Source of the DNA: Pseudolysobacter antarcticus
GTDB taxonomy: Bacteria; Pseudomonadota; Gammaproteobacteria; Xanthomonadales; Rhodanobacteraceae
DNA: 64,000 nucleotides
Reading direction: 5' to 3'
Assembly (NCBI RefSeq): GCF_004168365.1
Contig: NZ_CP035704.1
Span: 4,588,001-4,652,000, forward strand
Under the pieces are notes generated by a model. It did not search any database and was not told the DNA's origin. It was given only the letters and a program-made list of their open reading frames with translations. Shown here one piece after another: positions 8,205 to 16,298 of the stretch. A program made the position numbers and the translations under genes. Position 1 is the stretch's first letter. Each line of letters begins with the position of its first letter.

Positions 8205-9954
8205 GAGGCTGTAGAAAAACCCCTTTTCGAGCACGCGCGATGATCTTCGCGGCGATATGAGAACGCTGCATGTCAGGGTGTTTGTCTGCCGACGCGCTCG
8301 TGGTGCGCGTCGGCATCCGGGCCATAGCTGCCTGATGCGTAAAACCCTCGAAGCGCGCGGGCTTTTCCGTTGCCTTCATGCTGCTTTTCGGTAGTTCGCC
8401 CACTTCTCGATGTTGTGCACCAGAGCGAACAGCTTCCATTGACCATCCACCTTTGTCTGGCCACGCAGGGTGAAGCGGTTGAGCCGTTTGTTGTGGCGCA
8501 GGTTACCGAACACCGGCTCGACCGTGGCGAAGCGTCTTCCATACTGTTCGCGGCCTTCGTCACTGTCGATGCGTTCGCGCATGCGTTGCGTGTGCGTGGC
8601 GATGGCTTTGCGCGTGAGCACGGCGACTTGCCGTGCCGGTGTCGTCTCGGGTTTGCGCAGGCATTGCGCTCGTCGTGTGCAGTGCTCGCACGTCGCTGCC
8701 GGCGCGCGGAACTTGATGGCGGCGTAACTACCGATGGTGCAGTCCTTGCCATTGCGATACAGCCGTTGACCGGCCGGGCAGATGGCGTGCGAATGATCTG
8801 CTGCGATGATGAAATCCTCGCTGCCAAACAGGCGCGGTTTCTTTGCTCGACGTGATTTGTCGTAAAGCGGATCGGGCTTGCTCGTGTGTTTGCCCTGCTC
8901 GGCAAACCGTTCGTCGCGACGGCGCATCTGGTTGTCGGCAATCAATGCATCGATACCGCGTTCGGCCAGTGCGGCGAGGTTGGCTTCGCAGTGATAACCG
9001 GCATCGGCGGTGATCAGCGTGGTGGCGTTGCGTTGATAGGCGCAGGCATCCAGCACCGGCAGCAGCAGCTCTTGTTCCGATCCGGTGCCATGCGCCGAGG
9101 CCTCGACAATGACCTGATGTGCAGCATCGACGACAGCGACGCCGCAGTAGCCTTGGATCACCCCTTTGTCGGTAGCCAGCTTGGCCGAGGCGTTGTCGGT
9201 GCGGTTGGATTTACGGATCGATCCGCGCGTACCGGCGCGGTCGGTGGGGTTCTCGATTAGCCACGTGCGCAGCTTCGCTGCTTCCTTCGTCAGGCGCTCG
9301 ATGCGTGCGGTCGCCTTCGCATCCATGACGGTCTCGGCGCTGCCGGCATCGTTGGCCTGATGACGGTCGAGCATGGTCTTGGCGGCACGCTCCATCTTCT
9401 GTGCTTGCGCGAGAAACTCCGCGCGTGTGCCGGAGCGGTGCTTCGAGGCATTCGACGGCAGTTTGACGCCGTCGATGGCGAACATGGTTCGCCCGATCAG
9501 ACCTTCCTTGCCGAGCAGCGTCAGTACCTGACCGAACACCGACGCGATCGCATCCCGCGAGCGGCTGACGAAGTCCGCGATCGTGGTGAAGTGCGGCTTG
9601 GCATCGCCCGTGATCGCGATGAACACAACATTGTCGCGGCACGCGCGCTCGATCGCACGTGAGCTGATCATGCCTTGCGAGTAGGCCAACAGCACTGCCT
9701 TGAGCAACATCGCCGGCGCATGCGCCGACGCACCGACCTCATCGTTGCGGTAGTGCGCATCGAACAGCGATAAGTCCAGCGCGTCGACGACGTGATGCAC
9801 GGCGTGGGCGAACGAGCCCGGTAGCAACTGCGCTTCCAGATCCACCGGCAACAGCCGCGGACTCATGTCCACCACTTTGTAGCGCGCCATCACCGACTCC
9901 CTTGATCATCTCGCTTCTTGCGAGCAAGATCGGGGCCAGTTTTTCTACAGCTTC
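8205..9954 (-). mobile_element. IS1182-type insertion sequence, copy 2 (1750 bp)
   Basis: Same ends, length and orientation as copy 1, again with GTT on both sides (8202-8204, 9955-9957). Together the two direct copies flank cassette 2 and could act as a composite unit or recombine to delete it. Confidence 0.9.
8376..9893 (-). CDS. IS1182 family transposase (copy 2)
   Basis: 505 residues, identical over its whole length to the transposase at 6202-7719, with the same motifs and the same position inside the element. Intact. Confidence 0.92.
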   Translation of the reverse strand: MMARYKVVDMSPRLLPVDLEAQLLPGSFAHAVHHVVDALDLSLFDAHYRNDEVGASAHAPAMLLKAVLLAYSQGMISSRAIERACRDNVVFIAITGDAKPHFTTIADFVSRSRDAIASVFGQVLTLLGKEGLIGRTMFAIDGVKLPSNASKHRSGTRAEFLAQAQKMERAAKTMLDRHQANDAGSAETVMDAKATARIERLTKEAAKLRTWLIENPTDRAGTRGSIRKSNRTDNASAKLATDKGVIQGYCGVAVVDAAHQVIVEASAHGTGSEQELLLPVLDACAYQRNATTLITADAGYHCEANLAALAERGIDALIADNQMRRRDERFAEQGKHTSKPDPLYDKSRRAKKPRLFGSEDFIIAADHSHAICPAGQRLYRNGKDCTIGSYAAIKFRAPAATCEHCTRRAQCLRKPETTPARQVAVLTRKAIATHTQRMRERIDSDEGREQYGRRFATVEPVFGNLRHNKRLNRFTLRGQTKVDGQWKLFALVHNIEKWANYRKAA

Positions 9955-10257
9955 GTTACATATCGTGACAAATTCATTGTCGGATATGTGACCGATGTCG
10001 CACCCGTGCGTAGTTATTTTCGGTCATCTTAGTCACGCAGTGTCTACATATGTAAGCACGTAGACCGGTGTGTTGCCGTCACCGACGTCAGCGCAAACGT
10101 TACAGGGGGTCGGAATGTTTTTTTTAGATCGCTGCTTCGTAGGCGAATGGATTCGTGCGGCCTGTAATCTGCATAAAACCATTCGTACTGACAAAAATTC
10201 GACGCGCATTTTGCATATTTCAGCGCTGCCGTTCTTGCTGGGCAAGAGGGTAGACCG
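9955..10257 (+). promoter_or_regulatory. Palindrome-rich upstream region of the roadblock/GTPase operon
   Basis: About 300 bases without a gene between IS copy 2 and the operon. They hold an inverted repeat (CATATCGTGACA ... TGTCGGATATG, 9959-9988), a second one centred on TACATATGTA (about 10045) with outer arms GTCTAC/GTAGAC, and an A/T-rich stretch near 10190-10220. AGAGGG at 10244 is a good ribosome binding site for the ATG at 10258. The palindromes may be operators; no specific regulator can be named. Confidence 0.35.
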
Positions 10258-11289
10258 ATGATGCCGCGCGAGCTTACTCTCACCACGATCGGCCTGTCGC
10301 TGCACGACGATTTGTTGATCAAGTCACTGCTGCAGATCGTCAACGCGCGCACTCGCGATCGCTGGCATTTCCGCGACGACATGGAATCCGATGTCGCCCT
10401 GTGCGATCCGGAATCCGCACTCGTGCCGCTGGTACAAAAGCATGCGCAACGTAATGGCAGTCCGCGCTGCATATCGTTGGTGCACGAAGGTCTGGAGCCG
10501 ATCCGCGGCACCTCGGTGCTGGCGGCGCCCGTTCGCGCTGCAGATTTCATCGCCATGCTCGATTCGGTTTCGAGTGGGCTCACCACTTCGGCGCATGCCA
10601 GTAGCGCGTCGCCGCGTGGCGATGCGATCGGCACGAACTCAATCAGTTCTCAGCCGCCGAGCTTCGGTTTGCTCATGCACGATTTGTTCGCGCAGGCCAG
10701 CAACGATGTCTATCGCATCGACAGCGCAAACGTGACCTTGCACGTGATCCCCGCAACGCGGGTCTGGTTGCTCGTGCAACCGCTGGAGGAAGATGACATC
10801 ACGCAGCTGCTGCGCTCGCCACCGGACTTGACGCTCACGCGTTTATCGCGCGACCACGCGCAGCGCCTGCTGGCGGATGATCGTATCAATCCGTATCCGG
10901 TCGAGTCGTTATTGTGGCGCGCGGGGTTGCAAGGCGCGCAGGATCGACTGCTGCCCGGCTTGCCACACGATGCCAGATTTGCGCTGCGGCGCTGGCCGGA
11001 CTTTGGCCGACTCAAACACGAACAAGCGCATTTCCGCATGGCCGCGCTGCTCACGCGCGCGCCGCACGATCTGGACGAGCTCGCAAATACCAGCGCGCAA
11101 ACACACGAGCTTGCGCGCGGTTTCATCAACGCCTGCGCACTGTGCGATCTGATCACCGTGCGGCCGCCGGCATCGCGTGCGACAACCGTGTCCGCCACTG
11201 CGGCATCGTTCGATCGTCCATCCAGCCGTTACGCGGGAATCTTCCGTTCGATCCGCGGCGCGCTCGGCTTTTTGCAGTCGTCCGGCTAA
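10258..11289 (+). CDS. Receiver-like protein of a roadblock/GTPase operon, unknown function
   Basis: 343 residues from the first of two ATGs behind AGAGGG. The N-terminal 100 residues read like a degenerate response-regulator receiver (LTTIGLSLHDDLLIKSLL, then alternating strands and helices). The rest resembles a small helical or winged-helix unit (residues 200-300) with a low-complexity linker near 105-130. No DNA-binding or enzyme motif can be claimed. First gene of a four-gene operon, its TAA overlapping the GTPase ATG (TAATG). It is probably the upstream input or downstream effector of the GTPase switch; this is inferred from position only. Confidence 0.6.
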   Translation: MMPRELTLTTIGLSLHDDLLIKSLLQIVNARTRDRWHFRDDMESDVALCDPESALVPLVQKHAQRNGSPRCISLVHEGLEPIRGTSVLAAPVRAADFIAMLDSVSSGLTTSAHASSASPRGDAIGTNSISSQPPSFGLLMHDLFAQASNDVYRIDSANVTLHVIPATRVWLLVQPLEEDDITQLLRSPPDLTLTRLSRDHAQRLLADDRINPYPVESLLWRAGLQGAQDRLLPGLPHDARFALRRWPDFGRLKHEQAHFRMAALLTRAPHDLDELANTSAQTHELARGFINACALCDLITVRPPASRATTVSATAASFDRPSSRYAGIFRSIRGALGFLQSSG

Positions 11290-11861
11290 TGTCACCACGC
11301 GAATACAAACTCATCTTTACCGGCAGCATGGGCGCCGGCAAGACCACAGCCATCGCTGCGATTAGCGAGATCGAGCCGGTGCGCACCGATGTCGAAAATA
11401 CCGGCCGCGACAATTGTGGCAAAGCGACCACGACCACGGCGCTGGACTACGGCGAAGTCACGCTGCCGGGTGGCGACAAACTGCGTCTGTATGGCACACC
11501 GGGTCAGGCACGATTCGATTTCATGTGGCAGATTCTCGGCCAAGGCGCGCTCGGCGTCGTGATTCTCATCGACAACAGCCGACCCGATCCGATCGCCGAT
11601 TTGCGCGAGTATCTGTCTGCGTTCAAGGCCACCGTGACTGGCGCGCGCGCCGTGATCGGCATTGGACGCAGCGATACACATCCGCACCCGACCCTGGAAA
11701 TGTTTCATGCAGCAACGCTCGCGCTAGGACTCGAAGCACCGGTCATGTCGGTCGATGTGCGTCGACGCGAAGATGTATTGCTATTGCTCGACGTCTTGTT
11801 TCACCAGATCGAAGTCGCCGAGCTGCTCGAAGGCACTCCCCAAACGGCAATGTCGGCATGA
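11289..11861 (+). CDS. MglA-like small GTPase of a roadblock module
   Basis: 190 residues, typical for bacterial Ras/Arf-like GTPases. The P-loop is FTGSMGAGKTTA (about residues 9-20). The switch II region is LYGTPGQARFDFMW, with Gly where Ras-like proteins have the Asp of DxxG. The fourth motif is the unusual IGIGRSD. Such proteins pair with roadblock/LC7 partners in polarity and signalling modules (MglAB, Streptomyces conservons). It is coupled by TAATG to the receiver-like gene and by ATGA to the first roadblock gene. The changed G-motifs may alter nucleotide turnover; that is inference. Confidence 0.85.
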   Translation: MSPREYKLIFTGSMGAGKTTAIAAISEIEPVRTDVENTGRDNCGKATTTTALDYGEVTLPGGDKLRLYGTPGQARFDFMWQILGQGALGVVILIDNSRPDPIADLREYLSAFKATVTGARAVIGIGRSDTHPHPTLEMFHAATLALGLEAPVMSVDVRRREDVLLLLDVLFHQIEVAELLEGTPQTAMSA

Positions 11862-12265
11862 CTGTACCTGCCGATCTGCTAGGACGTACCGAAACCGCGA
11901 TCTGCCAGAAGTTGATCGATGCGCTGCTGCAGACACATACCGACATCAGCGGTGCACTGGTATCGAGCATCGACGGTTTTGAAGTCGCAGCTAACCTGCC
12001 CGGCAAGATTTCCGCCGCCAGATTGGCGGCGATGACCAGCTCGCTGCTCGCGTTGGGCGAGGCGGTCGGCAACGAAAGCGCTGTCGGGGCATGCCGTGAC
12101 ATCGTCATCGATGCGAGTGGCGGTCGGGTACTGCTGATGGACATCCCGCACCCGACGCGAAAGTTGCTGCTCACCGTGCTTTGCAACACCCGCGTCACCC
12201 TCGGGCAAGTGCTCTGGGCCGCGCGCAACTGTCGCCAGGAGATCGGACAGCGTCTCGGCAACTAA
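11858..12265 (+). CDS. Roadblock/LC7 domain protein (first copy)
   Basis: 135 residues, one roadblock/LC7 fold: helix (residues 15-30), strand with VSSIDGFEVAA, a helix rich in Ala/Leu, and GRVLLMDIPH as a later strand. It overlaps the GTPase stop (ATGA), so the two are made together. In characterised systems the roadblock dimer binds the GTPase and acts as a GAP or exchange partner. Confidence 0.8.
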   Translation: MTVPADLLGRTETAICQKLIDALLQTHTDISGALVSSIDGFEVAANLPGKISAARLAAMTSSLLALGEAVGNESAVGACRDIVIDASGGRVLLMDIPHPTRKLLLTVLCNTRVTLGQVLWAARNCRQEIGQRLGN

Positions 12266-12338
12266 TGAATTCTTCCGACCCGGAATGCATCGGCCGGGCC
12301 GGTCTTTAGTTCGATGCAACTACCAATGGAGAATTCCG

Positions 12339-12698
12339 ATGGCAACACTGAATGAGTCCCTCGCAGAAATACTCACGATCGACGGCGCGTCCGCCGTATC
12401 GCTGGTCGATGGCAATAGCGGCATGATCCTCGGTGCGGCCGGCAGCGGCATCGATATGGAAGTTGCGGCCGCGGGCAACACCGAGGTCGTGCGCGCCAAG
12501 ATGAAGACCATGAAAGCGCTCGGGCTGAAGGATGAAATCGAAGACATCCTGATCACGCTCGGCAAGCATTACCACATCATCCGGCCGGTCGCGAACAAGA
12601 CCGGACTATTTTTCTACGTCGTGCTCGATCGGGCGCGGGCCAATTTGGCGATGGCGCGACGCAAGGTTCTGGACGTGGAAAGCACGCTGAAAATCTGA
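12339..12698 (+). CDS. Roadblock/LC7 domain protein (second copy)
   Basis: 119 residues, ATG 12339 behind GGAG. The pattern EILTIDGASAVSLVDGNSGMIL and LITLGKHYHIIRPV fits the roadblock fold and differs clearly from the first copy. It is 73 bases downstream of the first roadblock gene in the same operon. Two distinct roadblock proteins suggest a heteromeric regulator of the GTPase. An attC-like hairpin overlaps its stop. Confidence 0.8.
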   Translation: MATLNESLAEILTIDGASAVSLVDGNSGMILGAAGSGIDMEVAAAGNTEVVRAKMKTMKALGLKDEIEDILITLGKHYHIIRPVANKTGLFFYVVLDRARANLAMARRKVLDVESTLKI

Positions 12699-12756
12699 AC
12701 TGCCGAGGCTGCGGACGGGCGAGCAGAGGCTCGTCGTGTCCGCAGTGCGTGGCGTT
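12696..12756 (+). other. Hairpin with attC-like layout, or operon terminator
   Basis: AAC (12698) is followed by 10 bases, GCGGAC, a GGGCGAGC/GCTCGTC inner stem, GTCCGC, again 10 bases, then GTT (12754). This symmetric AAC-stem-GTT layout is like attC, but the left core is poor (TCTGAAC) and the upstream genes look like a normal operon. It could also be the operon's terminator stem, although there is no T-run. An IS1182-type end starts directly after GTT. Confidence 0.4.
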
Positions 12757-13220
12757 GAGGCTACAGAAAAACCTCTTTTCGCAGACGTGCGATGACTGCC
12801 ACGACGGTAGGCGAACTCATTACGTAAGGACGGTTGTCTGCTGACGCGCTCGTGATGCGCGTTATCTTCTACCGCACTTTCGCTTGATGCCTAAAAGCCT
12901 CGAAGCGCGCAGACTTTTTCCGTTTTCTTCATGCCGCTTCGCGGTAGTTCGCCCACTTCTCGATGTTGTGCACCAGAGCGAACAGCTTCCATTGTCCGTC
13001 GACTTTGCTCTGGCCGTGCAGCGTGAAGCGCTTGAGCCGTTTGTTATGACGCAGATTGCCGTAGTGTGCATCGAACAGGAAATAAGTCCAGCGCATCGAC
13101 CACGTGATGCGCGGCGTGGGTCAAAGAATCCGCAGATCCGTCGCGAGAAATACGTTTCATCGCGCTAACGAAAATCGAAAAAGCCCTTTCTCATCAAGCC
13201 CTGCGAATAGCCAATAGCCA
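12757..13220 (-). pseudogene. Decayed, rearranged IS1182-type remnant
   Basis: It starts with the IS left end (GAGGCTACAGAAAAAC) and carries diverged versions of the non-coding tail and the transposase C-terminus (to about 13066). It then jumps to sequence like the transposase N-terminus (about 13066-13125) and to a short piece like copy-1 positions 7490-7520 (about 13192-13215), which is out of order. So about 1.2 kb is lost and the rest is shuffled. No functional ORF. The remaining 160 bases to 13378 show nothing I can name. Confidence 0.75.
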
Positions 13221-13378
13221 TGCGTCCACGAGCTATTCGCCCCGGCGTGTGGGATCGCTCGTAGTTCTCATCATTGATTGCGCAGCAGCACAGCTCCGCG
13301 CTCCCAAAGCAAGTTTGGGGTATTCTTCATCGCGGTTAGCGTTGTTCATTTGTTAGCTATGGATGGGCGAGGAAGAAT

Positions 13379-13901
13379 ATGATCGGAACGTCGAAATCGA
13401 AAACAATTCATTACAAGAATGTCCAAATAACTGGAGGGATCGTCTTACAAGACGTTCTGAAGGTCGCCATCGGGCAAGCATCAAACGCCAGCAAGCCGAA
13501 GCTTCGCCAGCAGAGTATCAATCCCGATTCTGACGCAGTGATCTTCGTGAACCGCTTCGAGGACTACAGTGGGATTACGTTTGGTCAGTTGGTGACACTA
13601 GAAGCAGGCCGCGTACAAAGATTCATTACCGTTGACGATGATGCCGACTATTACAGCATTGACTCGATGACGTCTGACAAAATTCCGTATCCTGACGGCG
13701 AGACTGCGGGTAACACGGAACACTCCAAGGCAGCGAAGCGACGTGAATTTTTGGAATCCGTTCTGTACTTCGGCGTACTTGGCAACCATATGGTGTTACT
13801 GCAGTCAGCCGGTCTTCGAAGCAATAATTTGGAAGCGCACCTGACTTGGCTACTTGGAACTCATACCTCTGCGATTCCTGAAGGGGCAATGCTTTCGCTT
13901 A
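13379..13901 (+). pseudogene. 5' part of a disrupted gene of unknown function (RexA-like candidate)
   Basis: An ORF starts at ATG 13379 and is cut after 174 codons by the composite IS5-type element; 12 more codons run into the IS to a stop at 13942. Removing 13902-15732 and one TTA copy joins it in frame to 15736-16298, giving a 361-residue protein. Visible segments include DAVIFVNRFEDYSGITFG and an acidic DVDDD-like patch. The GC content is below that of the neighbours, suggesting transfer. By eye, the order of blocks resembles lambda RexA, which is weak evidence. The downstream four-TM gene overlaps its end. Confidence 0.55.
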
Positions 13902-14114
13902 GAGCCTGTTCAAAGTCTCAATCTATGAGACCGGCGTGCTGATACTGGCGGAATGAGATCAACCTATCCGAGTGACATCAGTCGCGCCCAGTTTGAGCAA
14001 ATTCATCCTTTGCTGGAAAGCGCACGCAAGAAGACCAGCCCGCGTCGGGTGGATCTGTACGAGGTATTTTGCGCGGTCCGCTACCTCCTCAAAAGCGGCT
14101 GCCAGTGGCGCATG
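13902..14114 (+). repeat. Truncated IS5-type copy (left arm of the composite)
   Basis: Identical, as far as I can compare, to the transposase-start end of the full IS at 14884-15732 but inverted. It encodes the first 50-odd residues of orfA (ATG 13953) and stops after GGCGCATG, where dipeptidase sequence begins. Confidence 0.85.
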
Positions 14115-14883
14115 TCGACTTACTAGTTGATCATGCCGGCCATGGCCAGCCACTGGATGAAAAGACGCCGTTGATGACGGACATTCCGCGCCTGCGCGCA
14201 GGTGGCATGGGCGCACAGTTCTGGTCGGTCTGGATTCCGCCGACGGTGACTGGCCCGGCGGCCGTGCAGATGACCCTGGAAGAAATCGATATCGTCCGGA
14301 CGATGGTGGCCCGCTATCCCGATGTGTTCGCAATGGCTTACACCGCCGATGACATCGATCGGATCCATCGCGAAGGTCGGATCGCTTCACTGATCGGCAT
14401 CGAAGGTGGTCATCAGATCAACAATTCGATGGCCGTACTGCGTCAGATGTACGTGCTCGGCGCGCGCTATATGACGCTGACACATACCAGGAACATTGAT
14501 TGGGCCGATTCGGCAACCGACGCTCCGGTGCACCATGGCCTGACGCCGTTCGGCAAGGCGATCGTGCACGAGATGAATCGGCTCGGCATGTTGGTCGATC
14601 TCAGCCACGTCTCGCCCGATACGATGCGGCAAGCGATCGCCGTCAGCGCCGCACCCGTGATGTTTTCGCATTCCAGTGCACGCGCATTGGTCGATCATCC
14701 ACGCAACGTGCCCGATGATATGTTGCAGTTGGTCGCCAAAAATCATGGCGTCGTCATGGTGAATTTCTATCCCGGCTTTGATTCAGTGGCGACTGCGCAC
14801 TGGGACGCGGATCGTGCGGCGGAACAGGCTCGCTACAACGCACCACCGGGCGGTCTGTATATCGGTCAGCCCGAGCGCGCTAA
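14115..14883 (+). pseudogene. Membrane (renal-type) dipeptidase fragment, both ends missing
   Basis: About 256 codons of the peptidase M19 family: QFWSVWIPP, then GIEGGHQINNSMAVLRQ (zinc-ligand Glu and His), ARYMTLTHTRN, DLSHVSPDTM (zinc His) and FSHSSARALVDHPRNVPDDM. The N-terminal part with the real start and the last 100 or so residues are absent. The open frame runs from IS sequence at 14069 to a stop in IS sequence at 14905, so any product would be a chimera. It was probably captured from elsewhere in a related genome between two IS copies. Confidence 0.85.
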
Positions 14884-14891
14884 GAACCTGT

Positions 14892-15410
14892 TCAAAGTCT
14901 TTTGAGCAGTAGCGTGAGGAAGGCAAGGTGAATGAACTGGAGGCTGGTATTGAGCTTGCGCTCGCAGTTCTTCCAGAGTCGTCGGCATTTCTCCAACCAG
15001 GCGAAGGAGCGCTCGACCACCCACCGCTTCGGGATAACGGCGAAGGTATGCAATTCATTGCGTTGGGCGATCTGCACGGTGGCACCGATGGCGCCTTGGA
15101 CCGCTTCGGCAAAGGGCTGGCCGACGTAGCCGCCATCCGCTAGGACACTTTGTACCCGATGTAGGTTTGCCTGACATCGATCCATCGCCTGCAAGGCGCC
15201 CTTGCGATCGGTGACTTCCGCTGTAGTCACCGCAATAGCGTGAGGCAGTCCCTGCGTATCCACGGCAATATGCCGCTTGATCCCCGAGACCTTCTTGCCG
15301 GCATCGTAGCCCTTATGCGTCGCCGTGTCGGTGTTCTTTACGCTTTGTGCATCAACGATCAAGAAGCTCGTCATGGCGTTGCGCCCCTGCTTGATACGCG
15401 CCGCGCCCAC
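14892..15410 (-). CDS. IS5-type transposase, orfB (catalytic part)
   Basis: 172 residues as an independent frame, carrying the DDE core: LIVDAQSVKNT, RHIAVDTQGLPHAI (Asp), SVLADGGYVGQPF (Asp) and RWVVERSFAWLEKCRRL (Glu). On its own it lacks the N-terminal domain; a frameshift on the A7 stretch at 15415-15421 would fuse it to orfA. Catalytic residues look complete. Confidence 0.85.
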   Translation of the reverse strand: MGAARIKQGRNAMTSFLIVDAQSVKNTDTATHKGYDAGKKVSGIKRHIAVDTQGLPHAIAVTTAEVTDRKGALQAMDRCQANLHRVQSVLADGGYVGQPFAEAVQGAIGATVQIAQRNELHTFAVIPKRWVVERSFAWLEKCRRLWKNCERKLNTSLQFIHLAFLTLLLKRL

Positions 15411-15681
15411 CTGATTTTTTTAACGCCCGCTCCAGCAGGCTGATGCCGTTCTCGTCAGGCTCGCTCCAGATCGAAAAGTACGAATGCACCGTTCGCCATT
15501 TCGGAAACTCCGTGGGCAGCATGCGCCACTGGCAGCCGCTTTTGAGGAGGTAGCGGACCGCGCAAAATACCTCGTACAGATCCACCCGACGCGGGCTGGT
15601 CTTCTTGCGTGCGCTTTCCAGCAAAGGATGAATTTGCTCAAACTGGGCGCGACTGATGTCACTCGGATAGGTTGATCTCAT
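15352..15681 (-). CDS. IS5-type transposase, orfA (N-terminal part)
   Basis: 109 residues with the DUF4096-type start of IS427-group transposases (PSDISRAQFEQIHPLLE, YLLKSGCQWRMLP, FPKWRTVHSYF). It overlaps orfB by 59 bases in a different frame. The slippery A7 run near its end is the probable shift site. It lies 51 bases inside the outer inverted repeat. Confidence 0.85.
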   Translation of the reverse strand: MRSTYPSDISRAQFEQIHPLLESARKKTSPRRVDLYEVFCAVRYLLKSGCQWRMLPTEFPKWRTVHSYFSIWSEPDENGISLLERALKKSGGRGAYQAGAQRHDELLDR

Positions 15682-15735
15682 TCCGCCAGTATCAGCACGC
15701 CGGTCTCATAGATTGAGACTTTGAACAGGCTCTTA

Positions 15736-16298
15736 TAGACAAGGCAGCTGAGGAAACCTTCCAAAAACTAAAAAAAGCTCCAGTGAAAAAAGTTTTGATC
15801 GGAGCGCCGCTAACTAGTCAACAAGTCATTGACCCTTCGGATATTGCACCACAAGTGTTGCCTTCCACTGCAGTACAGCCCACGGAAACAACCGAAGCCG
15901 CACGGGTAAGATTTGTGCCTAGTGGGGACGGTGCGAACCTATTGATGACCATACTTAAAGAAGGTTTTTTTGATCGTCTAAATCTTGATGAAGCACTGGA
16001 CGATTCCAACATTCAAATAGCGCTTGAGGTTTCTTACCGACGCAAAACCTCGGACATGGGCCACAAGATTCTTGATTCCATTGCGACTAGTCTTCGGCAT
16101 TTACCCGGAACGGACTTGAGAATTGAGTTGGAAGGCGGAGGCGTTATTACAGGTGACCAGCTGAAGCTTTCGGGATCGATCACAGTAGAGTTTCTAAACA
16201 ACGGGTTGGTCAATGAAAGCCTTCTTTTCCACGCGATGCATCATTGGTTACTCTCGAAGATAGCCAGCAATGAGCTAGACCCGTCGGTAGGTGAGTAA
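15736..16298 (+). pseudogene. 3' part of the disrupted gene (RexA-like candidate)
   Basis: This continues the frame interrupted at 13901: after excision the joint reads ...LSLIDKAAEETFQKL and runs to the TAA at 16298. As it stands, translation could restart at GTG 15783, giving 171 residues. It contains IQIALEVSYRRKTSD and TDLRIELEGGGVITGDQ, then HAMHHWLLSKIAS. A strand-rich then helical end is seen in lambda RexA too, but similarity is only by eye. No enzyme motif. It overlaps the membrane gene by 8 bases, so the two were translationally coupled. Confidence 0.55.

Larger units (their letters stand above)
13902..15732. mobile_element. IS5-type composite element carrying a dipeptidase gene fragment
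   Basis: The outer ends are inverted copies of GAGCCTGTTCAAAGTCTC and the 1831-bp unit is flanked by TTA on both sides (13899-13901, 15733-15735), a TNA-type duplication expected for the IS5/IS1031 groups. Inside are a 213-bp left IS fragment (13902-14114), 769 bp of a membrane dipeptidase gene, and a complete 849-bp IS. The single outer duplication indicates that the whole unit moved as one. Confidence 0.8.
14884..15732 (-). mobile_element. IS5 family (IS427/IS1031-like) element, complete
   Basis: 849 bp with ends GAACCTGTTCAAAGTC (14884) and the complement of GAGCCTGTTCAAAGTC (15732). It carries two overlapping minus-strand frames joined at an A7 run (15415-15421), the usual arrangement of this group. 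Confidence 0.88.
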
